The translations under genes were made by a program, and so were the position numbers. Shown in pieces: positions 35,317 to 43,440 of a DNA stretch of 64,000 bases. Positions within the stretch are counted from its first letter, which is position 1, and every line of letters starts with the position of its first letter. The notes under the pieces were generated by a model. It was not told the origin of the DNA. It worked only from the letters and a program-made list of their open reading frames with translations, and did no database searches. Source of the DNA: Pontibacter aquaedesilientis (GTDB taxonomy: Bacteria > Bacteroidota > Bacteroidia > Cytophagales > Hymenobacteraceae); NCBI RefSeq assembly GCF_014773225.1, contig NZ_JACXAJ010000003.1, positions 1 through 64,000 on the forward strand, written 5' to 3'.

Positions 35317-36225
35317 GCTGTTTTCCTCGGTTTCGTCCGGCAGAATTTCTACGTCCTGCACCAGCACGAACTTCTCTATTTCGCGGGCTTTCGGGGTGTT
35401 GGCCAAACCGCCAAGGGCTGTTTCTTTGTATTTGCGCTCCATGCTCTCGCCTACTTCGCCGAGGGCCGCTACGCACTGGTCGACAGGTATAACGGCGCTA
35501 ACGCCGGCAATAGCCATTTGAGATGAAGAGAAAGCGATGGCTGCCGCACTGGCGTTGCGCACGATGCAGGGCACCTCTACCAGCCCCGCCACAGGGTCGC
35601 ATACCAAGCCCAGCATACACTGTATGGTAATGGCCACTGCCGTGAACACCTGCTCTACATTTCCGCCGAGGCAGTACACAATGGCACCCGCCGCCATGGC
35701 CGCTGCACTTCCTGTTTCCGCTTGGCAACCACCCACGGCTCCGGCCAATGAGGCATTCTGCTCAATAATGAGCGCTATACCTGCTGCCACCAACAGGCCT
35801 TCGTGTATGCTGCGGTCTTCCAGTCCATGCAGTTCCTGCAGCGTGGTAAGCGTACCGGGCAGTATACCGGAAGCGCCCGCCGTAGGAGCCGCCACCACAC
35901 GCCCCATGCAGGAGTTTACCTCCTTGGCACCCAGCGCGCGCGACACCAACATCTGAAACTCCGGCGATAGCACCGTCACCGGCGATTTGGCTACTTTCTT
36001 GGCGCTGTTGTTTACCATACCTGAGCGTGAGGTCATATCTTCGGTCAGGCCGGTATGCACGGCATCCTTCATCACCTCATAGGCTTTGGCAATGTTCTCC
36101 CAGATGAATGCCTCGGTGCGGCCCTTCTGCTCTACCTCGTAATCCAGAACGGGCTGGTATAATGGTTCGCCGGTTTCAGCGCAATGCTTTTCCCAGCTCT
36201 TAAAATCGTTGAATAGTAATGACAT
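35314..36225 (-). CDS. sdaAA: L-serine ammonia-lyase, iron-sulfur-dependent, alpha subunit
   Basis: The 303-residue protein has the SDH_alpha domain of the iron-sulfur L-serine dehydratase, which turns serine into pyruvate and ammonia. Cluster and active-site motifs are visible: NSCMGRVVAAPTAGASGILPG, GGCQAETGSA and MLGLVCDPVAGLVEVPCI. Length matches the alpha chain of the two-subunit form; the beta chain is not in the window. Glycine cleavage (gcvP) and serine degradation both feed one-carbon and pyruvate pools. It is monocistronic with its own terminator. Confidence 0.92.
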   Translation of the reverse strand: MSLLFNDFKSWEKHCAETGEPLYQPVLDYEVEQKGRTEAFIWENIAKAYEVMKDAVHTGLTEDMTSRSGMVNNSAKKVAKSPVTVLSPEFQMLVSRALGAKEVNSCMGRVVAAPTAGASGILPGTLTTLQELHGLEDRSIHEGLLVAAGIALIIEQNASLAGAVGGCQAETGSAAAMAAGAIVYCLGGNVEQVFTAVAITIQCMLGLVCDPVAGLVEVPCIVRNASAAAIAFSSSQMAIAGVSAVIPVDQCVAALGEVGESMERKYKETALGGLANTPKAREIEKFVLVQDVEILPDETEENS

Positions 36226-36426
36226 ATTGTATGGCTTATACCTGCCCCGCAGCTTTCGCGCAAGGGGGCGTTAAAGATAATCTAAATTTCAGGAATCAGC
36301 TATACTCCTGCTCCACTTGATAACACGACGGCAAGGGATAAACGTTCTGGAAACCATATACCCAACTGCGCATAACCTATACCTGCGCTGCCCGTTTTTC
36401 TGATTTTAGAAAAAGACTTATACCTG

Positions 36427-36714
36427 ATGGAAAACAAAAACAAGAAACGCGTCGCGATGCGGGTGCACGGCAAGGTGCAAGGTGTGTTCTTCCGGGCCAG
36501 CACACAGGAGAAGGCGCTGGAGCTTGGCCTGACCGGCTTCGTGCAAAACGAAGATGACGGCACCGTATACCTCGAAGCCGAAGGAAACCTGGAGGCACTG
36601 AAAGAGTTAGAAAGATGGGCGCACCAAGGCCCCGACCAGGCGCGGGTTGAGAAAGTAGAGGTGGTAGAGATGGATGGGCTAGAGGGGTTTGTGGGGTTTA
36701 GGCAGAGGAGGTAA
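36427..36714 (+). CDS. acyP: Acylphosphatase
   Basis: The 95-residue enzyme hydrolyses acyl phosphates. The conserved GKVQGVFFR carries the catalytic Arg and the following GFVQNEDDGTV carries the catalytic Asn (the usual GWVRN reads GFVQN here). Length is normal. A TATACCT heptamer sits 7 bp before the start. The gene is monocistronic, between the divergent serine dehydratase and a convergent hypothetical gene. Confidence 0.93.
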   Translation: MENKNKKRVAMRVHGKVQGVFFRASTQEKALELGLTGFVQNEDDGTVYLEAEGNLEALKELERWAHQGPDQARVEKVEVVEMDGLEGFVGFRQRR

Positions 36715-36874
36715 GGCACCTTACAACCGAAAGAGATTAAATTACATAACCTCCGCTTTGAAAGAAGCAGATACAGTTGCACCAACATGTCTTTCCGATC
36801 TGGCTGGGGCAGGTAGAGCAAATGCTATACCTTTCCACCAGCCGCATGCTGCCGCATATATACCTCTCGTCTCG

Positions 36875-37555
36875 TTATAGGGTATTATAATAAGCCACCA
36901 ATTTGGCCATGTCGCTATCGTTGCGCAAGATCAGGGAATTGGACTTGATATATGACTCCAGGTAATCAGCTTTGTCAGGCATGGCGGCCAGCAATGAGCT
37001 TTTGGTTTTCTTCACCTTCACTACCTTGTTGCCAGTAGCGACATAATAATCCTCGGCCTCCTGCACCTCCCGGTTGATAGTGGCAGAGCTATAGTTTTTG
37101 CGGTCAAAAATCTTTTTAGTCGTTCGCTTCAACAGCACCGTGTTGCCATCGGCCAGTACTTCCAAATAAGCCTCAGGAGAAAGCCTATCGCCACTGAAGC
37201 CTCTGCGGAAGGTCTTCTCGGTGGCCTGGTTGTTCTGGATAAAATTGATCTTGAACTCCTGAACGGGCTCCATCAACTCCTTCACTTTCCCGTCTTTGCC
37301 CTTAAACACGATCACGTCCTTCACCTGGTCATACATCATGTTGATGCCCTGGTAAATGGTGCCGTTCTTGAGCAGGATAGTCCCCTGCGCAAAATCCGGG
37401 TATAGATAAGGTGAGCCCTGCATATTGATGGTGCTATACTCGTGCACCGGACGCCCTTCCATATCGTTGGTCTGCGTGTACTGCGCAAAGGCATCTACAG
37501 AAAACAGGCCGCAAGTGAGCAGCAATAAGACAAAGCGCATTGTAACAGGTTTCAT
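36875..37555 (-). CDS. Exported hypothetical protein
   Basis: The 226-residue protein has a signal peptide ending near FAQ (MRFVLLLLTCGLFSVDAFAQ). The mature part has QGTILLKNGTIYQGINMMYDQVKDVIVFKG, as in small periplasmic beta-rich proteins, and a C-terminal basic stretch KVVKVKKTKSSLLAAMPDKADYLESYIKSN with a helical end. No named domain is recognised. The true start may be the second Met (37540). It stands alone. Confidence 0.7.
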   Translation of the reverse strand: MKPVTMRFVLLLLTCGLFSVDAFAQYTQTNDMEGRPVHEYSTINMQGSPYLYPDFAQGTILLKNGTIYQGINMMYDQVKDVIVFKGKDGKVKELMEPVQEFKINFIQNNQATEKTFRRGFSGDRLSPEAYLEVLADGNTVLLKRTTKKIFDRKNYSSATINREVQEAEDYYVATGNKVVKVKKTKSSLLAAMPDKADYLESYIKSNSLILRNDSDMAKLVAYYNTL

Positions 37556-37702
37556 ACCGGATGTTTTTTGTATTGAGGTGTTTAAACTACAGAAAAATTT
37601 AAAATAATACTAGATTACTCACAGCAAACATCATAAATCTTGATTGCCGTCAAGGATTCAGGTTAAGACGATCTATACCTTTGGAGCGTACAAAATAAAA
37701 TC

Positions 37703-38269
37703 ATGAACGCTATGAACACTTTAGAACAGCTTATCCGGCTCGCCAGCAATCAAAAGCACACCGTTATCAGTTCGTTTGCACCAATGGACCTCTCCCTGCT
37801 GCTCCACAAGCCTGCGCCCGATAGCTGGAGCATATTGGAGTGCCTCGAGCACCTGAACAGGTATAGCCGCTACTACAACCCGGCCCTGGCCAAAGCCATC
37901 GCCAGCAACTCCGGCGGCAATTTCCTACAAACGATCAGCTACAGTTGGCTCGGCAAAAAGTCGCTGGACATGGTGCGCCCGGACAACGGCAAAAAGAACA
38001 CGACATTAAAGCGCATGAACCCCAACGACAGCCAGCTAGGCCGCCAGACGCTGGAGGAGTTTCTGGACCACCAGACCGAGCTGCTGCAACTGCTGGATAA
38101 AGCCAAAGGAGCCAACCTGAACAAAAAGGCTATACCTGTAGAGTTCTTCAAACTACTGAAACTCCGGATCGGGGAAACGCTGGAGTTTATGGTGCTGCAC
38201 CAGGAGCGACATTTACAGCAGGCATTGCGTGTGAAGCAGCATTTACCCGACAAGCAGAATGCGGCCTGA
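37703..38269 (+). CDS. DinB-family protein
   Basis: The 188-residue protein is a DinB/DUF1569-like four-helix bundle. Metal-binding histidines are visible in CLEHLNRY and near VLHQERHLQQ, as in the family's three-His site. DinB proteins include thiol transferases (for example bacillithiol transferases); YtxJ at 19 kb shows bacillithiol use, but a link is speculation. The upstream gap has a -7-like TACCTTTG (37675-37682). Confidence 0.82.
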   Translation: MNAMNTLEQLIRLASNQKHTVISSFAPMDLSLLLHKPAPDSWSILECLEHLNRYSRYYNPALAKAIASNSGGNFLQTISYSWLGKKSLDMVRPDNGKKNTTLKRMNPNDSQLGRQTLEEFLDHQTELLQLLDKAKGANLNKKAIPVEFFKLLKLRIGETLEFMVLHQERHLQQALRVKQHLPDKQNAA

Positions 38270-38374
38270 GCCCGTTGTTGCCACATTATTTTGCATGATA
38301 TCCGGCTAAATTTAACTTTCTTGCGCCCATGTTTGTTCTAGCCCAGTCCCGGCTCAAAAAGGGACACTCTGACA

Positions 38375-39046
38375 ATGCGCGAAAAAGTAGTTAGCTATAG
38401 TTTTTTCTTTTTGGGGTTGCTGCTGTTTGGCTTCGCCAACGCCATCGCCGTAAAGGTAAAGTACCTGGGTCTGCACCCTTGGGAAGTGCTGAATGTGGCT
38501 TTGTTTCAGAAGATGGGATTTACCATTGGCACCTGGAGTGCACTGGTCGGCCTGTTCTTTGTGGCCATTTCCTGGTTCATTAACAAGAAGTACATCAATG
38601 TGGGTACTTTCCTGAACGCCCTGCTTATCGGCCCCTTCATGGACCTGTTCCTTTGGCTCGATATTCTGCCAACAGCCACTAACACCCCGCTCGATTACCT
38701 TAATCTGGCGGTTTCGATCATTATAGCAGGTATAGCCGGAGGCCTTTACATTGCCGGAGGAGTGGGCGCTGGCCCACGGGATGGTTTTATGCTGGCACTC
38801 TCTGAAAGGACGAAACTCTCGGTAAGCCGAACGCGCATACTCGTGGAGTGTGTCGTACTCGGCATTGGCTATTTGCTGGGTGGGCCAATCTTTATCGCGA
38901 CTTTTTTCTATACCTTTATCATGAGCCCGATCTTTCAGGTCACGCTTCGCTTTTTCCAGAAACTCCGCAACAGCCTGATCGAAGTACCCGCCCCCGATGT
39001 TGCGCACCAACCGAACCAGCGTGCTCATCCGGGTGTAAAGGTATAG
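38375..39046 (+). CDS. YczE/YyaS/YitT-family integral membrane protein
   Basis: The 223-residue protein has about five to six hydrophobic segments, beginning with YSFFFLGLLLFGFANAIAV. The signatures GVGAGPRDGFMLALSERTKLSVSRTRILVE and LLGGPIFIATFFYTFIMSPI are typical of the YczE/YitT membrane family. Function is unknown. It overlaps no gene and is followed by a repeat-rich gap with a 20-bp palindrome. Confidence 0.82.
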   Translation: MREKVVSYSFFFLGLLLFGFANAIAVKVKYLGLHPWEVLNVALFQKMGFTIGTWSALVGLFFVAISWFINKKYINVGTFLNALLIGPFMDLFLWLDILPTATNTPLDYLNLAVSIIIAGIAGGLYIAGGVGAGPRDGFMLALSERTKLSVSRTRILVECVVLGIGYLLGGPIFIATFFYTFIMSPIFQVTLRFFQKLRNSLIEVPAPDVAHQPNQRAHPGVKV

Positions 39047-39050
39047 CCTA

Positions 39051-39097
39051 TTTCGTTGATCGTTGTTCGTTATTCGTTGATCGGTGTTTGTTATTCA
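39051..39097. repeat. GTTCGTTATTCGTTGATC-type simple repeat
   Basis: CGTTGATCGTTGTTCGTTAT with further TTCGTTGATC units forms a degenerate tandem run just after the YczE-family gene, in intergenic DNA. Confidence 0.55.
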
Positions 39098-39127
39098 TGC
39101 ACGCTCAGATAGGTCGGGTAACGCTTC

Positions 39128-39147
39128 GGACAGGTCGCGACCTGTCC
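39128..39147. repeat. Perfect 20-bp palindrome
   Basis: GGACAGGTCGCGACCTGTCC is a perfect 20-bp palindrome in the gap between two convergent genes, following CGCTTC and followed by CTACAAAACTAC. It has no T-run and is 27 bp from the stop of the next gene, so it looks more like a repeat unit or protein site than a terminator. Confidence 0.75.
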
Positions 39148-39173
39148 CTACAAAACTACTCTCAACTCAAGAC

Positions 39174-40601
39174 TCAGGACTCGAGACTCTTAATAACTTT
39201 CACCTCTTGCTTGTCTCCTGAGTGCAGGTCCACTTTAAAGAGTTGATGACTATTGGTGCTGGTCACCCAAAGTTGGCCATTCAGGTATAGCACATCGTTC
39301 GGCTCTTGCAAACCATCGGCAAGGGTGCGTACACGATGGCGGTCCATGTCAAGCACTTTCACCTTGCCATTATAGGTATCGGCAATGTACACGTCGCTAT
39401 CGATGATCTCCAGGCCTAGGCAGTGCTGCAGCAGGGCATCGTCCACAGGACCATCCACATCCCCAAAATCGAATAGGCCCCGACCGAGCGGGGTCAGCAC
39501 CATCCCGGTTTTGAGGTTGACAGTCCGGATGGCGCTGGCTTCGGCATCGGCCACGTAGAGCACATCGCCGTTTATGGCCAGTCCGCTGGGCTGGTTGAAA
39601 GCTGCTTCATGCAAGGTTCCGTCGGTAAGTGCTTCGCGACCACTGCCGGCAAAGCGGTATACTTGGCCCGTTTCCAGGTCTAGGCGCAATATCTGGTGGT
39701 TACCGGCACTGGCAATAAACAGACTGTCTCCATGTATGAGCAAATCCCAGGGGCTGTTGGGGTTCACCGGCTCCCCGATCTTGTCCTCGTAAAAGTAATA
39801 TTCCAGCTCTCCTGTACCGGCCGCTGTACTGACCATCTTGTGCAGCAGGTCTACTTTCCGGATAGCGTTGTTTTTGGAGTCTGCTACATACAGGGTATTC
39901 CCGTGCAGTGCCAATCCGTGCGGCTCATTAAACGTAGTGTCGGCAAAGCCCCCGTTGTGAAAGCCCCTTTCGCCGCTCCCAATCACCTCCAGTACCTGCC
40001 CTTCCTGGTTGAGCTTGAGGATCCGGTTATGGCCGCTGTCTGACAGGTATAGGTTGCCTTCGCTGTCGCTGATGAGTTTGGAAGGGAAGTAAAGCGAATG
40101 CTCTTCGGGCTGCTCTACATGAAACCGAAGGGGTTCCTGGTTTAGCTCCTCCTTGAATTCCTCTTTCATCTTTTGGATGTAGGGTCGCACCGTGTCATAC
40201 ACGCTTTCGCCCGCATGCTGCCCGACCACCTTGCCATGCGGGTCTATCAGCACGGTAGTTGGCCAGGCCTTAATGCCAAACTGGTCCCATATTCTGAAAT
40301 CGGCATCGTTCACGACGAGGTGCTCAATCCCAAACTTGCGGATCGCCTGCCTGATCGTCTCGCTCTGTTTTTCGGCATCAAACTTGGCCGAGTGCACCCC
40401 AATCACGACCAGCACATCGGCAAACTCCTCTTCCAGCCGCTTCAGGTCCGGCACAATGTGCTGGCAGTTAATACAGCCAAAGGTCCAGAAATCCAACAGC
40501 ACGATCTTGCCCCTGAAATCTTTGATAGACCAGGCCCGGTCGGTGTTGAGCCAGCCATGTGGTGTGTTGATCTCTGGTGCATTGACGCGTCCGGTAAGCA
40601 T
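39174..40601 (-). CDS. NHLRC2-like protein: thioredoxin-like domain plus NHL beta-propeller
   Basis: The 475-residue protein joins a TlpA/thioredoxin-like domain (about 1-150, with C43-I-N-C46 and WPTTVLIDPHGKVVGQ) to NHL repeats (about 165-475, such as LYLSDSGHNRILKLN and LYVADSKNNAIRKVDL). This is the layout of human NHLRC2. There is no signal peptide, so it is cytosolic. The CxxC suggests thiol-disulfide chemistry, but the substrate is unknown. A heptamer-containing stretch lies upstream. Start is the first ATG. Confidence 0.88.
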   Translation of the reverse strand: MLTGRVNAPEINTPHGWLNTDRAWSIKDFRGKIVLLDFWTFGCINCQHIVPDLKRLEEEFADVLVVIGVHSAKFDAEKQSETIRQAIRKFGIEHLVVNDADFRIWDQFGIKAWPTTVLIDPHGKVVGQHAGESVYDTVRPYIQKMKEEFKEELNQEPLRFHVEQPEEHSLYFPSKLISDSEGNLYLSDSGHNRILKLNQEGQVLEVIGSGERGFHNGGFADTTFNEPHGLALHGNTLYVADSKNNAIRKVDLLHKMVSTAAGTGELEYYFYEDKIGEPVNPNSPWDLLIHGDSLFIASAGNHQILRLDLETGQVYRFAGSGREALTDGTLHEAAFNQPSGLAINGDVLYVADAEASAIRTVNLKTGMVLTPLGRGLFDFGDVDGPVDDALLQHCLGLEIIDSDVYIADTYNGKVKVLDMDRHRVRTLADGLQEPNDVLYLNGQLWVTSTNSHQLFKVDLHSGDKQEVKVIKSLES

Positions 40602-40821
40602 AGTGGTTTATGTTTAAGTGATGTTTTATTGGGTACAGGTATAGGTATGGAAAGGTTGTTAAGGGTATGTTTCTGAGAAGCTGTTAAACTCCTTTCTTGA
40701 AATGGCAGGGCAGATACTATAAGCCAGCGAAACCTATCACCTCTCCATCACCAGCCAGGCCTCACCTAAAAAAGCGAGATTAACTGAATTTCTTGTAAAT
40801 TTGTGTAAACGCTGCGGCACT

Positions 40822-41313
40822 ATGGCAGAAGAAACTTATTTGTCGGACTTCGGGACAATCCTGCTCTTTCTGATCGGGGGGGCAATCTTCGTGGTCATTG
40901 GTCTGTTCACAGCCAGGCTTATCCGCCCGCACCGGCCCAATGCAGAAAAGCTGACCACCTACGAATCCGGGGAGGAGCCGATCGGCAACTCCTGGGTACA
41001 GTTCAATCCGCGGTTCTATGTGGTGGCGCTCATCTTTATCATTTTTGACGTGGAGCTGGCTTTCCTGTTCCCGTGGGCGACAGTGTTTGGCCGCCGCGAC
41101 CTGATTGAGGCGACCAACGGAGTTTGGGGCTGGTTTGCGCTGATCGAGATGTTCATCTTTATCGGCGTGCTTGTACTCGGGTTGGCCTATGCCTGGGCCA
41201 AAGGCCACCTCGACTGGATAAAGCCGAAACCTGTAGTGCCAAAGAGCCGCTCCCGTATACCGATGGAGGTATACCAGCGCGTGAACGAACAGCGAAACAG
41301 GAACAAACAGTGA
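40822..41313 (+). CDS. nuoA: NADH-quinone oxidoreductase subunit A
   Basis: NuoA is a membrane subunit of complex I. From the ATG at 40822 the 163-residue product has three membrane segments ([66 protein letters not shown]) and the key loop [21 protein letters not shown] with the conserved YESG. A frame opening at 40801 (TTG) exists, but the ATG is the homologous start. It is longer at the C-terminus than the E. coli protein. A -7-like TAAATTTG lies at 40796-40803. Confidence 0.93.
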   Translation: MAEETYLSDFGTILLFLIGGAIFVVIGLFTARLIRPHRPNAEKLTTYESGEEPIGNSWVQFNPRFYVVALIFIIFDVELAFLFPWATVFGRRDLIEATNGVWGWFALIEMFIFIGVLVLGLAYAWAKGHLDWIKPKPVVPKSRSRIPMEVYQRVNEQRNRNKQ

Positions 41314-41348
41314 TCAGTTAACAGTAATCAATAAACAGTTAATACGCG
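41312..41348. repeat. AGTTAACAGT-type simple repeat between nuoA and nuoB
   Basis: CAGTGATCAGTTAACAGTAATCAATAAACAGTTAA is a degenerate AACAGTNA run immediately after nuoA. A further AT-rich low-complexity stretch follows at 41395-41430. Confidence 0.5.
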
Positions 41349-41433
41349 TGGTTGATATCCAATCGTTAGCAATTTCAATGGCTGCTGATTGAACACTCAA
41401 AATCATCTTTAATTTCTAATTTTTAAATCCCAC

Positions 41434-42051
41434 TTGAATACTCCACAGGACAAAACGGGCGAAGGCGGTGTGATCATCACCAAACTGGACGACCTGCTCA
41501 ACTGGGCGCGACTGACCTCGCTATTCCCGATGGGTTTCGGGTTGGCTTGTTGCGCCATCGAGATGATGGGGGCCTACGCCTCCGGCTACGACCTGGACCG
41601 TTTTGGCATTATCCCTCGTGCCTCACCTCGTCAGTCGGATGTGATGATTGTGGCCGGAACGGTTACTTTCAAAATGGCTGACCGGGTGCGCCGACTGTAT
41701 GAACAAATGCCAGAGCCGCGCTATGTGATCTCGATGGGCTCTTGTTCTAACTGCGGCGGTCCTTACTGGGAGCATGGCTACCATGTAGTGAAGGGCGTGG
41801 ACCGCATTATACCAGTGGATGTGTACGTACCCGGCTGCCCGCCAAGGCCCGAGGCACTGATCGGTGGATTTTTGCGACTGCAGGAGATCATTCGCCAGGA
41901 AACCATACGTGCCCCGAGAGCTGTGCAGCAAATTATGTCGAAAAGAATGAATAATGATAATTCCGAAATGACGAATCAGGAGGCAGGAGAGCGCTTTGTA
42001 GAAGGAAACGATGAGTTTGAAATGAAAAATCAGCAAAACCCAATCGCTTAA
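41434..42051 (+). CDS. nuoB: NADH-quinone oxidoreductase subunit B
   Basis: NuoB carries cluster N2 at the end of the electron chain of complex I. The N2 ligands are present: C39, C40 ([10 protein letters not shown]), C104 ([10 protein letters not shown]) and C135 (VPGCPPRPE). The frame starts with TTG at 41434; no ATG is near. After residue about 170 the protein has an unusual hydrophilic tail ([17 protein letters not shown]), which is absent from typical NuoB and is encoded by sequence like the low-complexity intergenic tracts nearby. Confidence 0.93.
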   Translation: MNTPQDKTGEGGVIITKLDDLLNWARLTSLFPMGFGLACCAIEMMGAYASGYDLDRFGIIPRASPRQSDVMIVAGTVTFKMADRVRRLYEQMPEPRYVISMGSCSNCGGPYWEHGYHVVKGVDRIIPVDVYVPGCPPRPEALIGGFLRLQEIIRQETIRAPRAVQQIMSKRMNNDNSEMTNQEAGERFVEGNDEFEMKNQQNPIA

Positions 42052-42059
42052 ATCCCTTA

Positions 42060-42100
42060 ATTATTATTCATTCACACAATCACTCATCCACTCATTCAAA
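42060..42100. repeat. CACTCATTCA-type run before nuoC
   Basis: The gap between nuoB and nuoC holds a degenerate ATTCACACAATCACTCATCC run, of the same kind as the runs before other genes in the window. Confidence 0.5.
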
Positions 42101-42106
42101 ATTAAA

Positions 42107-42703
42107 ATGAACTTCGGAGAGCTAAAAGATTTTATAGTCGCGCAGTTTGGGGCGGAGGTGATCGTTTCGGAAACGACAAACAACCTGCAGCCATACCTGG
42201 TGCTTCAGACGGAGCGCCTGGCGGAGATATGCCTGGAGCTGCACGACAATGAACTCACCTACTTCGACTTCCTCTCCAGCGTGACAGGTATAGACAATGG
42301 CCCGGAGGCAGGCACTATGGAAGTGGTGTATAACCTCTACGCTATACCTTACGATCACCACCTGATGCTCAAAGTGATCGTGCCGCGCAATAACGACACC
42401 GAAACGCCTATACCTGCCGTACCGACTGTGAGCCACATCTGGCGCACCGCCGACTGGCAGGAGCGGGAAATTTTCGACCTGGTTGGCATCTACTTCAAGG
42501 GTCATCCGGATATGCGCCGCATCCTGTGCTCGGCCGACTGGGAGGGCCACCCGCTCCGGAAGGATTACCAGTTGCAAGACTATTACCATGGCATCAAAGT
42601 GCCTTACGACCAACACAATGAGTATAGCGGCTTTCGTGGTGAGCCGATGAAGATAATCTCGTCAGAAGACCCATTCCCGGACAAACGGGAGAAGCCAGAG
42701 TAG
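42107..42703 (+). CDS. nuoC: NADH-quinone oxidoreductase subunit C
   Basis: NuoC is a 30-kDa-type peripheral subunit of complex I. The 198-residue product has the family signature WRTADWQEREIFDLVGIYFKGHPDMRRI followed by DWEGHPLRKDY. It is separate from nuoD, as usual for Bacteroidota. The stop codon is followed at once by the AT-rich insert that separates it from nuoD. Confidence 0.94.
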   Translation: MNFGELKDFIVAQFGAEVIVSETTNNLQPYLVLQTERLAEICLELHDNELTYFDFLSSVTGIDNGPEAGTMEVVYNLYAIPYDHHLMLKVIVPRNNDTETPIPAVPTVSHIWRTADWQEREIFDLVGIYFKGHPDMRRILCSADWEGHPLRKDYQLQDYYHGIKVPYDQHNEYSGFRGEPMKIISSEDPFPDKREKPE

Positions 42704-42782
42704 GATGTTTTAAGCCTTGGCTGGCACTCCTCACGCTATGTGCTATACCTGCTGTCAGAGGTTTTTACACCTATCTTTCTAC

Positions 42783-43256
42783 TTATTTCCCCAAGTTTCT
42801 TACCGCTGCAGGAAATTTGTCCCCCACTAAATTTAGTTTGATATTATGTTCCAAATATGCTTTTAGTCCGTCTAAAACGGTCGTAAAACCGCCTGTGCTG
42901 TCTTTAATTGCCTGAATTAAATCGTCTCCTGTTTCTTTGAACCCGTAATTTTTGATTACCACATACGTCATTTCATCTGTTAATGCGGTAAACAAGTAAT
43001 CAACTTTGGTGGCAGGATCGCCCCATTCTGTTGCAATTAGTTTATCCGGTGTTATTTCCTTTGTCAGAACGTCCGCCCAGACGCCATACATGCCCCATTC
43101 CCATCTTACTGTTTTCCCTGTCTCCAATTTTCCGCTCGATTTTGTAAACCAGAAGTTGGTCGTGATTTCCGGATCAATGAATGCCTGAAAAACTGTTGCG
43201 ACAGGTTTTCTGATAAGCATTTGCGTTTCTACTGTTGCCACACTGGTCGCTACCAT
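42783..43256 (-). CDS. SRPBCC-family (AHSA1-like) protein
   Basis: The 157-residue protein has an AHSA1/SRPBCC fold: the opening TQMLIRKPVATVFQAFIDPEITTNFWFTKSSGKLE, then WEWGMYGVWADVLTKEITPDKLIATEWG and the C-terminal helix GGFTTVLDGLKAYLEHNIKLNLVGD. These proteins bind small hydrophobic ligands or act as chaperone co-factors. It belongs to the insert that splits nuo, and its AT content is higher than that of nuo genes. No heptamer occurs in it. Confidence 0.8.
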   Translation of the reverse strand: MVATSVATVETQMLIRKPVATVFQAFIDPEITTNFWFTKSSGKLETGKTVRWEWGMYGVWADVLTKEITPDKLIATEWGDPATKVDYLFTALTDEMTYVVIKNYGFKETGDDLIQAIKDSTGGFTTVLDGLKAYLEHNIKLNLVGDKFPAAVRNLGK

Positions 43257-43302
43257 ATTGGTTTTGTTTGAACTTTCTATCTACGGTTGGGTCACCTGCG
43301 AC

Positions 43303-43440
43303 ATTAAATACTGCCAACGGTTTGCATATGGCTTGTGGCGGTTTCGAAGCACGTTCCTGTCCACCGAAACCAAAGCTGGCTAAGGAGGCGAAAGCCTAGC
43401 TGGCAGCCGTTCACTCGCCATAAACTATATGCTTTGTTAC
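43303..43440. repeat. Structured multi-hairpin element between the insert genes
   Basis: The outer arms GCATATGGCTTGTGGCG (43324-43340) and CGCCATAAACTATATGC (43416-43432) pair with 14 Watson-Crick and two G-T pairs. Inner stems are GGTTTCG (43340-43346) / CGAAACC (43365-43371) and AGGC-GAAA-GCCT (43386-43397). The whole is GC-rich within AT-rich DNA. It resembles attC-type folded sites in layout but lacks a good GTTRRRY core. Confidence 0.6.

Noticed and set aside
43303-43440. Canonical integron attC site
   Set aside because: Fold and size are suggestive but the GTTRRRY/RYYYAAC cores do not match and no integrase is in the window.
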